Source: Perognathus longimembris pacificus (taxonomy: Eukaryota; Chordata; Mammalia; Rodentia; Heteromyidae). Taken from it: DNA of 64,000 nucleotides. The stretch is taken from positions 11,707,528 through 11,771,527 of the forward strand of contig NC_063184.1 in the NCBI RefSeq assembly GCF_023159225.1, written 5' to 3'. The position numbers and the translations under genes are program-made. Of this stretch, positions 23,338 to 35,000 are shown piece by piece (the stretch's first letter is position 1; every line of letters begins with the position of its first letter). The notes under the pieces are model-generated. The model did no database searches, was not told the DNA's origin, and was given only the letters and a program-made list of their open reading frames with translations.

Positions 23338-25719
23338 AAAGAGGATGGAGACTGTATAGTACGTTCTGGTTCCCCTGGAAGAATTATTGCCATTGACGTA
23401 AGATGTGTACAACCTCTCAACCTTTTTCTGCCAGTCTTCCAGCATATTTAAACTGTAAATATTTGGAGTTTTCATATAACTCCAAACCAAAGCCCATTTG
23501 TTTGTTTGTTTGTTTTTTCCCACTAGGTCTTCTATGTACACAACATGAATGGCAGTTAAATTAAGTTGTCTTATTCTATAAACATCCTTTATGGATGATG
23601 TTTTTCATAAGCTTCATTCTTATTTCAAAATGTTTTCTGAGCAGTAATACCACTCACGGTGTTATTTTTTTGTTACTCTTTCACAACTGACAGTTAAGAA
23701 ATACATTTTCATTTCCATCATTTTTTTAGCATTTGTATTTCCTCTCCCCCCATTTCTCTTTCTATTCTCTACCCACAAGTTACAGTTTACTTTTTACATA
23801 GTGTACATTGAATATAATGACTGCAGTTTCTCATTCTTTGCTTATCTATTTTTAGAGATAAAATAATAAAAAGTTGATTTTTTGCAACTAAATTTATTGC
23901 TTGCTATTAAATTTAAAAAAAAATCCTGGATGCTAATGGCACTGATGTGAAAGTAGTCACTGCCCCATCGTTGAGAGCTGTACAGATAAGTTGAGATCTT
24001 TATCCCCATAGAAACAAGGTGGGCCATCAGGTATCAGAACATTTCTTTGTCAGACCAGTGCCTAAATAAATAGTGTAATATTTTTTGTTTCCCTTTGTAT
24101 ACTGCAGTAAGAAAGTAATCAGGAAATACTACTTTACAGTAAAGCAGAAACTATCTTTAGGGCTACTGTCCTGAAAAAAAAAAACCAAACTTTGATAGTT
24201 TTATTTTTGGTCCCTATTTTTCTTACTACTAATATAATTAATGGTTGTTTATTTTGGTGAGAAACTGAGAAATCAGGACATCTGTATGTCACCTCGTACA
24301 AAGCAGCTAATTAAAGTTCACAATTAAAAGTGAAAACAAATCATTGGTAATTTTAAACACTATGTTGTCAAATGATGATCTCTTGGATTGCTTCAGATCA
24401 GAGAACTTTTGTGATATAATTCCAGCTGGAGTCCATGTTTGCTACTTGATGCTTTCATCTCACTAAGAAATACAGTGAAAAATAAAATTGGACTCATAGT
24501 AGTTCTTTTCTTTGGCCTCTTGCAGAGCCAAATGAATTCAACATTTGTTTTTAGCTGGCACATTTTATTGGCTTATTTACTAATCATGAAATATTTACTG
24601 AAAGTGAGTGACGGGTAAGTACAATGAAATGACAGTGCGGGGGACAGATTCTTCACAAGACTAAACTGTGAACTCTGGATTGTGAATTCTTTCTTAAAAG
24701 ATAGGCACACTGAAGTACATATACAATGAGAAGAGAAGTAAAAGAGAATTTGCTTTTGAAATAATTCAACAACTCCTAACGATGCACCCTGCACTCCTAT
24801 TGTTACAATCCAAGTATTTCCCCATAAACCTACAAAGTTCCAGTTTGACACTATTATAACCTGACAACGATAAGATGGATAAAACCTGAAATCTAATCAT
24901 TCTCATTTTAGATACTTTGGAAATATTTAGCAACAATTTCTTAGTTCCACCTTAGTTGGAGGACTGAATGATTATGAGATGATATGTAATTTTCCCTTTA
25001 AGAAATGCTAACATGGATTGAGACATTTGTAACAGAAAAAAAAAGACAGCTCTGAGATTATTGTTAAAGATGTTTTCCTTAGTAGGAAATGGAAAATTTG
25101 TCACTACAACTATTTCTCAATTCTTAAGAGCATTAGTAAATTCTACTATTGGAAAGACATAAACCACTTATCTAGAGACCAAAGTTTGTATGTTTTAAGC
25201 ATTCTTAATTTATACCCAGTAACCATTTCAGGTAAGTTGTGAGTCTCATGTCCAAGTCCTTCATTAAAAAAGAGAAACCCACAACAACAAAGAAATCACC
25301 TACCACATTTTATCAGTATAATAAAGAATAGCATGATTACTGACCTCATTTTGGCTCTAACCTTCATTTAGCAATGGCATCATATTAAGAACATTTATTA
25401 GAGAGGGAAGATACAGACTATATGTCATTTGGTTGTCCCTCAACATGTCAACAATTCTTCATGGTGGAGTGCTAGAGGGGTGTGAGAGGAGAAGTGGAAT
25501 TAGGAGAATGAAATCTCTTTCTTGGCGATGGGGTATTATTTTATGAAACTCTCCACTTCCCTGTCTATCTCCCCATCTGTCATGAAGCAGAAAAGATATG
25601 GGACAGTGGCGGACTCATGTTAAAAAGGCTGTCTTGGGATAACAAAGAGAAAAGTTAATGGACATGGATTTACAAATTATTAATGATTTTTCCTTGTCAT
25701 TTCTTGAAAAATGAAAGCT
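23338..25719. other. unique AT-rich sequence, no gene seen
   Basis: About 2.4 kb with no recognisable gene or young repeat. Frames at 23842-24027 (-) and 24573-24851 (-) have no known domain. Confidence 0.4.
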
Positions 25720-26060
25720 ATGCACGCCGCCTTCTCTCCCCAAACAGATTGCATTTGATTCCTCTGCAGTTTGTCCGTCAGCTTTCACTCTGACAACATA
25801 ATCCAGAGCTAATCCAGAGCATTCAGTTTTCCTTGTTGGCTCTCAGGCAGCCTGCTTAGACAAATCCTACTACCTGTCAGCCCTCCGGTGGGTGCCAAGC
25901 CAGCTGCCAGGTTAACCTCCGGGGAGGCCAGAGACCTGCTGATTTAACCCCTACATCCCTTCTGGTAATCCACAGTAAATAGGGGGGATGCGAACAGGCT
26001 AACTGTTTTAATCAGGCTTGTATCCCCGAAAATCTGGCTCACACACCGGCCTTAAGAACT
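25720..26060. promoter_or_regulatory. Candidate conserved non-coding element
   Basis: A non-repetitive block, noticeably richer in G+C than its flanks. It contains an 11-bp perfect tandem duplication TAATCCAGAGC at 25799-25820 and a third TAATCC at 25967-25972. TAATCC is the core bound by K50 homeodomain proteins (OTX, CRX, PITX, GSC). There is no coding frame. Regulatory function is inference, and conservation could not be tested. Confidence 0.3.
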
Positions 26061-26274
26061 CAGGCTATGAACATCCCTATGTGAAATCGCATGGCACTCT
26101 CTCCAAAGTGGGGTGGGGAGGCCCTCAAAAACCAGGTGGGTCATATACCTTGAAAGGACTTAATCTCTAATGTTGTCTGTGGAAATATATACAGCACTTC
26201 CCTGTGACACATCATGGCTTAGAATTACTTCCTAATTATCAGGATGAGGTCAAGAATGACTTAAGAACCCAAGA

Positions 26275-26330
26275 TGAGAGAGAGGGAGCGAGGAGAGAGG
26301 AGAGAGGGGGGGGAGGAGAGAGCGAGCAAA
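26275..26330. repeat. GA/GGGA-rich polypurine repeat
   Basis: About 55 bases of irregular GAGAG and GGGG words. Confidence 0.85.
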
Positions 26331-27109
26331 CCAATTTGTTTATTACAAAGACTCCTTTGTTAATTTCCAATAGGATGCCATAATTTAACTTCTCATTATC
26401 CCTTGTCTCCCCCAATCCATATACATGCACACACGTTAATTCTTGTTGCATGACAGTGAATTTGAATATTGTTTACCGATTGGTCTCAAATGATTTCGAT
26501 AGCAGCAAATAACTAGGCAGGGTTTTCAGATAAGTAAATAGAAATTAATGTCGCCTAGCATCTAAGTGACTCACACGGAATTGATCAAGGATAAAAATGG
26601 AGCGCATTAAGGTAGAAAGCTTCTTAACAATACTCACTCTTTATTCAAAAAGAACAACAGACTTCCTTCTCCTTGTTGGAATTCCAGGCACAGCAGTGTG
26701 TCTGCTTCTGCAGCATCCACAATCCACATCAGAGAACTTGGCCTGATGGCTCTTTCCAAGGCACATTTTTAAGTCCCAGGAAGTTTAGGCTCCTGAGAAA
26801 GGTATGGAAACCACCCTTAGCCTTTTAGCTTTAGGAAGGTAAGGTATTCAGGTGAGTACAGGAAGAGATAAGTTTAGAGCAGTGCCCTAGAGAAGCCATC
26901 TGTACTGCACCACAAACAAGGGCTGAAAATCAGTGTGGCTTCTAGAAAGCATCTTTAGTTTTCTTCTGCTTAATCACAGGCTTTCCTTGAAGAGCAAGAA
27001 GAACAAAGTTTACCCCTGCCCACGACTTCCCTCCCACAAAGGAGAAGATGAAAGATGAGGAATACTCATTATGCAAAACAACCATCCAGATGTGGCTCAG
27101 TGAGTGTAC

Positions 27110-27111
<2 letters not shown>

Positions 27112-27146
<35 letters not shown>
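27112..27146. repeat. (CA)n microsatellite
   Basis: About 17 uninterrupted CA units. The sequence just before it ('agatgtggctcagtgagtgt') resembles a fragment of an ID-type SINE. Confidence 0.9.
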
Positions 27147-28215
27147 ACTTGATGCTTTCTTGACCTACCCAGTATTGAAATTAAAATTCTCATTCAAACC
27201 TGAGTATGATGGCGATGGAAAGATTTTTGTACAAATAGTGCTATTTTAAGCTTCATGCAATAACATGCAAGCAACAAGTTTGCTTCTGCATAACTAGTTA
27301 TTTGAATATTTGACTTTCCCTCACCACCCATCAACAGGTAAAAGAACTTGTACTTACATGAAAAATAATTTTCTTTCTCAAACCAGTTTTAGTTTGTTTT
27401 GCTCAGCATCCTTTGCAGCTCTGCTGTTTTCTCTTTTCTTGTTCTGCCATTTGTTCTTTTACATGTTTTAGCATGCATCATATTTGTTTTATGGGTGTTT
27501 AAGTTTACTAGAATGTCAGGGAGTGATTTATCACAACACAGCTGACTTTCCTGGTTAAGGCGAGAACAAGATTAATTGTCAAACAACACCATATAAGATA
27601 AAGTTTGTTTTAAAGCAGACCAATTTGAACATTCAGTTAGGATAGCTAGGCAGTTAGTAAACTGAGGTTTGGAACTCAACTTTAAGGTCAGAAAGTTAAA
27701 GTACAATTTAGAAACTCAACCACTTGAATTTTAAAGGTTTGAAAGTAAAGTCTTTAAAATCTGTAAGATTATGTAAATGACTTCTAAAAAAGGTTCTTGA
27801 AAGATTATTATAGCAATGACTGTATACTCCATGACAAAATGCTCTTGGATTTTAATTTTAAAATTAAATCCTGGATGATAACTGAGTCATAACCTAGGGG
27901 CTAGAGGCCAGGAAATAAGAGTTTAGTAAAGAGAGGGAGAAAATTGGTCTGATGGCTAGGGGTGGTTTTGAAGAGAGGGTGGGATGACCTATTAAGGAGG
28001 AGAAAAGCTGCCTCAAGAATCTATGCAAGTGAGTTGAGAGGTGAAGAGAAATGGAGGAGATTACAAAAAGAGAGACAATTCTGTATTGGTAGGTTTATAC
28101 AAGGACATGTCATGTATGACTAAAAAAGATCAAAACCTTTTAGAAATTTGTAGAAATAAAATTTTAATCTCCATTTTACAGGTTGAGCCTTCAAGAATAT
28201 CTTTCATTAAGAATC

Positions 28216-28441
28216 ATGAAAGAACAGCTGGATGGTGGAGGCTCACCTGTAATCCTAGCTACTCAGGAGGCTGAGATCTGAGTATCATGATTTGAAGCCA
28301 GCCTGGAATGAGAAAGTTTGTGAGACTCTAGCTAACCAGCAAAAAGCTGGAAACAGAGCTGTAGCTTAAGTGGTAAAGGACCAGCCTTGAGCACAAAAAG
28401 CTCCAGAACAGCACCCAGGCCCTGAGTTCAAGCCCCAGATC
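28216..28441 (+). mobile_element. B1-Geo composite SINE
   Basis: 'gctcacctgtaatcctagct' near 28241, 'gctgtagcttaagtggtaaa' near 28358 and 'gagttcaagccccagatcaa' near 28424. Confidence 0.85.

Positions 28442-28485
<44 letters not shown>
28442..28485. repeat. (CA)n microsatellite at a SINE tail
   Basis: About 21 CA units directly after the SINE at 28216-28441. Confidence 0.95.
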
Positions 28486-28486
<1 letters not shown>

Positions 28487-28943
28487 TTTTAAAAGACAAT
28501 GATAATTATATCTTAAATGATTCTTAAAAAGTATCTCTCCTTTGTAAAACATCGGTTATAGGTGTTATCTGTGATTACGTTCCTTGTCCGCTTATACTTT
28601 GACATACTTAGCAAAACGCAAGGAAAATTGTTGAAAGGTCACTAAAGGCACAAAGGTTAAGAGCATGAACTATAGAGTTATCGTGTATTGGTTTCATAGT
28701 CTGTGATAGTGTGCATTATACCAGTAACCTAAGCAGGAATGTGGTATTCTTTTCATCTCTAAAATGAGGAGCACCTGCCCCAGTGAATGGATGTTTGTAT
28801 TATTTGATATAATATATCTGTAATAGTTAGGGTGGAGCCTGGCAGGTTGAATGACTTCACTGAAGTTTAGTAATTGGAGATCAATTCGCCAAAACCCTAG
28901 TGAAACTCCAGTGTTAAAACTGTTTAGTCAATAGCCATACTTT

Positions 28944-29012
28944 GGTATATATACATTCATATACATACACATATACATGCATATATACATATATGTATAT
29001 GTATGTATATAT
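28944..29012. repeat. TATA/CATA-rich simple sequence
   Basis: Alternating TATATA, CATATA and TGTATA words, locally self-complementary. Confidence 0.8.
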
Positions 29013-29314
29013 TCTGTCAAGTTGTTGAAGGTTCAGATAAGAAAGAATACTTAGATTCACTATACTAGAATTATATCTACAGCTTTGGAGCCTTGAAAAA
29101 GATCTTTGATCCTTTGGGAGACAAAGTAAATTGATTTAAAAACACTCATGCACTCTCGCGCCTTGAGATATTTCAGGGCTTAAGTTGACCCACTTTTTGT
29201 TTGTATTTGACTTACTTACTCAAGTGGAGAACACAATATTTTCAGAAGGGTTGTAAGGGAAGGGGCAAGATGCATTAATGATAGCTCTTTTAAGTAGAAT
29301 TACCAAAAGAAAAG

Positions 29315-29317
<3 letters not shown>

Positions 29318-29357
<40 letters not shown>
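29318..29357. repeat. (GT)n microsatellite
   Basis: About 20 GT units. The His/Thr frames on the minus strand here (29220-29510) are artefacts. Confidence 0.95.
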
Positions 29358-29359
<2 letters not shown>

Positions 29360-30235
29360 TTATAGTCACACTGAGTAGTTGTTGCTTGAAAATAATGATA
29401 TAAAGAAACTTCAATTTGATCAGCTGTGCTATTTTGAATACATTGAATACAGCACAATTGATCAGGATAATATAAACACACGCTAATAATGTTAGGTCAT
29501 TTTTGTTCATTTCTCCTTTCTGAAGCTCCAGCTGTATGGTGTTACCAGATTATTGATTATGCTTCTTATCAGCACTATATACTATGGTATGTTTGTGGTT
29601 AGTATATAATCTAAACAGTACTGGCCTAATTTATCAGCCTTTGAAATCTGGTTCTAAATGGCAGCAAAACAAGACTGATCATACTTCAAGAAATCTTTAG
29701 CTGAGCTTCACTAAGATGATCACAATCCACAGTAAACTAGATAGTACATTTTAGGAAATAAGGATTGTTTAGATTGTTTAAGAAATAAAAATTACTTCGA
29801 TTATCAAGAAAGAAGGATTATTCAAACTGGTGAATGAGAACATAAAATATGAGCTTTGAATTTTAAGACAGTCTTTTGTGCTAGAAAAACTTTTTTCTAG
29901 AAAAGTTTTGTCAGTATTTTTTTTCCTAGAAAAGAACAGTAGTGACACAAACACTGATCAGAATTGTGCCTCCTCTGTCAGCTAAGGGATGAATAAAATG
30001 TGTGATTTTAATTGGAAGTGAAATATCTGTAATGAAGGTCTGTAGCTTAGGGCTTTTCAAATAATGATTTGCCTAATTCTTGGAACACACATTATTATTT
30101 AGTGAACAGACGCTTAAATCATTTTATTAAATGAATTTGTAATACAAGAGTAATCACAAATTTGAAACAGAAGAAGGAAAGGTATGAATTAAACAACTGA
30201 GTTCTGAGTCTTTGACTATTCCCCACTAGTTTGAT

Positions 30236-30477
30236 TGTTTGTTTGGTGCTGTTCCTGGGGCTTGAACTCAGGGCCTAGGCACTGTCTCTAAGCTTTTGTG
30301 CCCAAGGCTAGCACTCTACCACTTGAGCCACAGGTCCACTTCCAGGGTTTGGTTGTTAATTGGAGATAGTCTCATGGCTTTCCTGCTGCTGACTTCTAAC
30401 CATGATCCTTGATAAGATACTCTTGAGTAGCCAGGGTCATAGTCATGAGCCCAGAGCACCAGGCAAGTTCAGCTATT
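30236..30477 (-). mobile_element. B1-Geo composite SINE (antisense)
   Basis: 'ggcttgaactcagggcctag' at 30259, 'gctagcactctaccacttga' near 30307, and a degraded B1 end. It lies about 40 bases before the full-length L1. Confidence 0.8.
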
Positions 30478-30530
30478 TTAATGGGATACCTCTGTACTTA
30501 AAGTAACACATTCTTAAAAACTTACCTCAA

Positions 30531-30908
30531 GACTTAGGGGAGAAGACGGCGGAGGAGTGGCTGAGCCCTTGCAGCGCTCCCTCCGATATCACAGCTTGCT
30601 CACCTCATAGAAACTCTTTCTCCGAGAAAGACAGCCAAAGTAATTTCTAACAGTACAGGGATTCTGAACAGGAAGGAAAAATCGACTTTGCTGGTCTGAA
30701 AACACATAATTCAGCTCCGAGCGGCGTCCCGCCGCCGCGCCGCGCCAGCGCCGGCTCCGGCACAGTGCCGGGCACAGCCCCCCCCCCCCCCCCCCGCACT
30801 CCGCACAGCTAAAGTGTTAAATACTCCAGACGGCAGCCGAGCACGGAGGACCTCACATCGCAGAGACAGCTGCTCACAGGTGCTGGTAGACTGGCATTCC
30901 CAATTCAA
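30531..30908 (+). promoter_or_regulatory. L1 5' UTR / internal promoter
   Basis: L1 transcription starts at the first base of the element from an internal promoter in this leader. The start, GGGGAGAAGACGGCGGAGGA (30537-30556), resembles the beginning of other mammalian L1s, where AAGATGGC binds YY1. Here the corresponding word is AAGACGGC, so the YY1 core is altered. Positions 30716-30850 are very rich in CpG and include an uninterrupted C18 (30778-30795). The leader has no tandem monomers and contains no ATG before the ORF1 start. Confidence 0.8.
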
Positions 30909-32030
30909 ATGGGCAGAAGAAACACAAGAAAGATGGCAAATAATGAAGTTTTATCCCCCACTCAAAACAAGCAGGAAGCAGAGCAGTCAATCAAAAACAT
31001 AGAAGAAAACCCCCAAAATGCTCTACAAAGTTTACTGATAAACATGATAAATGAAAAGTTTGAATCTCTTCAGTCAATTATGTTAGAGCGTGAGGAGGCA
31101 AAGCAAAAATTAATGGAGAATTTCATGGCATCCACAAATAGAAAGATAAGTGAGCTTCAAGAGTCAAATGAAAAGATAGCTACCCAACTTAAAGATTTGA
31201 GAGACAACACTCAAAACCAAAGTAATGAAGTTAATGAAGTAAAGAAGTCCATACAGGACCTAAGAAATGACATGGAAATCATCAGGAAAGACCAGTCAGA
31301 AGGAAAAGAGATTCGAAATCAAGTTGCTAGCCTACAGTCCCGACTAACTGAAGCAGAGGATCGAATCTCAGGAGCTGAAGATTCCTTAGACTCTATGGAG
31401 AAAGATCAAAAATCAATACAAATCCAGTCCAAGCAACAAAACAGATCGCTACAGGAGATTCAAGACACAATCAGGAAGCCCAATTTAAGGATAATAGGTA
31501 TTGAGGAAAACTTGGAGAAAGAGGTTAATGGGATAGGCAACCTATTTAACAGAATACTAGCTGAGAACTTCCCAAACATCCAGAAGGAAAGGCCTATACA
31601 GGTACAAGAAGCATTTAGAACCCCAAATCGACCTGACCAGAATAGGACTTCCCACCGACACATTGTGATCAAAACAGCTTCAGCAGAGTGCAAGGAAAAA
31701 ATACTCAAAGCTGTTAGGGCAAAGAAAACAATCACATATAAAGGAAAAGCAATCAGAATTACCCCAGACTTCTCAGCAGAGACCATGAAAGCAAGGAGAG
31801 CCTGGAATGAAGTATACCAAACTCTAAATAAAAATAACTACCAACCAAGAATTCTGTACCCCGCCAAACTCTCCTTCATAGCCGAAGGTCAAATAAAAGT
31901 CTTCCACAATAAGGAAAAAATGAAACAATATATCTCCACCAAACCAGCTTTACACAAAATCCTTAAAGATGTACTCTACAGGGAAAATAATCAAGATCCC
32001 AACACAGACAGAGAAATGAACCCTAATTAG
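30909..32030 (+). CDS. ORF1: L1 ORF1p (RNA-binding chaperone), 373 aa, intact
   Basis: ORF1p coats L1 RNA as a trimer and acts as a nucleic-acid chaperone in the cytoplasmic RNP. Residues about 35-185 form a Glu/Lys/Gln-rich coiled coil. Near its end, two consecutive RhxxhE motifs (RLTEAE, 145-150; RISGAE, 152-157) match the trimer-stabilising, ion-binding motif of L1 coiled coils. The RRM follows from PNLRIIGIEE (191-200) to about 285. The C-terminal domain has RRAWNEVY (296-303) and YQPRILYPAKLSF (311-323). The length is close to that of other mammalian ORF1 proteins. The first ATG (30909) has C at -3 and G at +4; Met9 (30933) has a stronger Kozak context, but the MGRR start resembles the conserved L1 N terminus, so I keep it. 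No frameshift or stop was found. Confidence 0.95.
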   Translation: MGRRNTRKMANNEVLSPTQNKQEAEQSIKNIEENPQNALQSLLINMINEKFESLQSIMLEREEAKQKLMENFMASTNRKISELQESNEKIATQLKDLRDNTQNQSNEVNEVKKSIQDLRNDMEIIRKDQSEGKEIRNQVASLQSRLTEAEDRISGAEDSLDSMEKDQKSIQIQSKQQNRSLQEIQDTIRKPNLRIIGIEENLEKEVNGIGNLFNRILAENFPNIQKERPIQVQEAFRTPNRPDQNRTSHRHIVIKTASAECKEKILKAVRAKKTITYKGKAIRITPDFSAETMKARRAWNEVYQTLNKNNYQPRILYPAKLSFIAEGQIKVFHNKEKMKQYISTKPALHKILKDVLYRENNQDPNTDREMNPN

Positions 32031-32082
32031 TAAACACTAGATCAAGAAATGGGAAGACACACCTTTAAACAAGATAGTGATA
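32031..32082 (+). other. ORF1-ORF2 spacer of L1
   Basis: 52 nt separate the ORF1 stop from the ORF2 ATG. ORF2 lies in the +1 frame relative to ORF1. In studied mammalian L1s, ORF2 is translated by reinitiation or an unusual internal mechanism, and this arrangement fits that. A spacer ATG at 32049, in the ORF1 frame, opens only a short frame. Confidence 0.8.
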
Positions 32083-35000
32083 ATGAAAAGAACAAACGAT
32101 CACCTCTCAATCCTAACTGTCAACATTAATGGACTTAATTCTCCAATCAAACGACATAGGCTCATAACTTGGATCAAAAATCAAGATCCATCTTTCTGCT
32201 GCCTCCAAGAGACACATCTATCCAGCAAAAGTAAACATCTTCTAAAAGTGAAAGGCTGGAAACAAATCTATCAAGCAAATGGCCCCCATAAGCAGGCTGG
32301 AGTTGCAATCCTAGTATCAGACAAAATTGACTTCAAATTAAAAAAGGTAAGAAGAGACAAAGAAGGTTACTACATACTAGTAAAAGGATCTCTCCAACAG
32401 GAAGAAATAACCATCCTAAATATCTACACACCAAATGCAGGAGCACCCAACTTCATCAAACAAACACTATTGGCTCTAAAAACATTCATAGACCCAAACA
32501 CAATGATAGTGGGGGACTTTAACACTCCACTATCACCACTGGACAGATCAACACGCCAAAAACTGAACAAAGAAACCACAGAACTAAACAATTGCATAGA
32601 CCAACTAGACTTAATCGACATCTACAGAATATTCCACCCAGCAAGGACAGAATACACATTCTTTTCGGCAGCACACGGAACATTCTCCAAAATAGATCAC
32701 ATCTTAGGGCACAAAGAAAATCTGTACAAATTCAGAAGTATCAAAATCATTCCCTGCATTCTTTCAGACCACAATGGAATAAAATTAGAGCTCAACTCAC
32801 TCAGCCACCACAGAAAATCCCACAATTCATGGAGACTAAAGAACACACTGCTGAACCATCAGTGGATCATTGAAGAAATTAAAACAGAAATTCAAATGTT
32901 TATGGACTTCAACCAAGTTGAGGACACAAAGTACCAGCTCCTTTGGGACACAGCAAAGGCAGTACTCAGAGGAAAATTTATATCTCTGAGTACATACATC
33001 AACAAACTGGAGAAACAGCAACTCAGTAATTTAAGAAAGCACCTTAATTTTCTGGAGAGAGAACAGCAAGCCAAACCCCAAGTCAATAGACGGAAGCAAA
33101 TAATTAGAATCAAATCAGAATTAAATCAATTAGAGACTAAAAAAACCATCGAAAGAATCAACAAAACAAAGAGTTGGTTCTTTGAAAAAATCAACAAGAT
33201 AGACAGACCCCTGGCAAACCTGACCAAAGAACGAAGGCAGCACACTCAAATAAACAAGATAAGAGATGAAACAGGTAGCATCACCACAGAAATAACCGAA
33301 ATTCAGAAAATAATAAGGGACTATTTTGCAAACCTTTATGCCAACAAATTCGAGAACTTGGAAGAAATGGATGATTTCCTAGAAAAAATTGATACCCCCA
33401 AACTCAACTATGAAGACTTAAACCTTCTAAACAGACCCATATCCAGTATTGAAATAGAAACAGCAATAAATGATCTCCCATCCAAGAAAAGCCCAGGTCC
33501 AGATGGATTCACCGCAGAATTCTACAAGGCCTTCAAAACAGAACTCACTCCAATATTTCTCAAACTCTTCAATGAAATTGAAAGAGAACGTTCACTACCA
33601 GACTCATTTTATGAAGCCAGTATAACCCTCATCCCAAAACCAGGCAGAGACTCATCACGGAAAGAGGACTACAGACCAATCTCCCTAATGAACATAGATG
33701 CAAAAATTCTCAACAAAATTCTGGCCAATCGACTTCAACAGGTCATCAAAAAAATCATACACCACGATCAAACTGGATTCATCCCAGGGATGCAAAGCTG
33801 GTTTAATATACGCAAGTCAATTAATATAATCCACCACATCAACCGGAGCAAGGTAAAGAACCACATGGTTTTATCGCTGGATGCGGAAAAAGCGTTCGAT
33901 AAAATCCAGCACCCATTTATGCTAAAAGCCCTGGAAAAACTGGGATTCCAGGGAACATTCCTGAATATAATCAAGGCAGTTTATGACAAACCAACAGCAA
34001 GCATAACTCTAAATGGTGAAAAACTAAAGCCATTCCCTTTAAAATCAGGAACAAGGCAGGGATGTCCACTCTCTCCCCTGCTCTTCAACATAGTACTAGA
34101 ATTCCTAGCCAGAGCAATTAGGCAAGAAGAGAATATAAAGGGGATCCAAATAGGAAAAGATGAAGTTAAACTTTCTCTCTTCGCAGATGACATGATCCTA
34201 TACCTAAAGAATCCCATAGACTCTACCCCCAAGCTACTAGAGCTGATCCAAAACTTTGGCAAAGTTGCAGGATATAAAATAAACCTTCAAAAATCAACAG
34301 CCTTTCTCTATGCTAACAACCCGAAGACCGAGGCTGAAATCAGGAAAGCAACTCCTTTTGCAATAGCCCCCAAAAACATAAAATACCTAGGAATAAACTT
34401 AACCAAAGAAGTGAAAGACCTCTTTGAGGAGAACTTTAAAACCTTGAAAAACGAAATTAAGTCAGAACTAAGGAAATGGAAAAACCTCCCATGCTCCTGG
34501 ATTGGGAGGATTAATATAATCAAAATGGCAATATTGCCAAAGGCTATCTACAAATTCAATGCAATACCGATTAATATCCCAACACCATTCTTTAATGAAA
34601 TAGAGGAAGCAATCCAGAAATTCATATGGAACAATAAAAGACCTAGAATAGCAAAAACACTCCTAAGCAGAAAGAACAGTGCTGGAGGAATTACAATACC
34701 CAACTTCAAGCTGTATTATAAAGCTATAGTAATAAAAACAGCTTGGTATTGGCACCGGAACAGGCCTGAAGACCAATGGAACAGAATTGAAGACCCAGAA
34801 TTAAACCCACAGAACTACGCCTACTTAATCTTTGATAAAGGAGCTAAAACAATAGTATGGAAGAAAGATAGCCTCTTTAACAAGTGGTGCTGGCAAAACT
34901 GGCTCAACACATGCAACAAACTAAAACTAGATCCTTATATATCACCCTGCACCAAAATAAACTCCAAATGGATTAAAGACCTTGAAATCAAAACAGGCAC

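Larger units (their letters stand above)
26061..28215. other. unique sequence with two simple repeats, no gene seen
   Basis: Apart from the GA-rich and CA repeats listed separately, this is unassigned DNA. The part at 26640-27050 is less AT-rich but has no coding frame. Confidence 0.4.
28486..30235. other. unique AT-rich sequence, no gene seen
   Basis: Holds a TATACA-rich stretch (28944-29012) and a GT repeat (29318-29357). The rest is unassigned, without coding frames. Confidence 0.4.

Noticed and set aside
30814..31002. Plus-strand frame overlapping the L1 leader and ORF1 start
   Set aside because: It begins at GTG, not ATG, and lies in a different frame from ORF1, with no conserved features.
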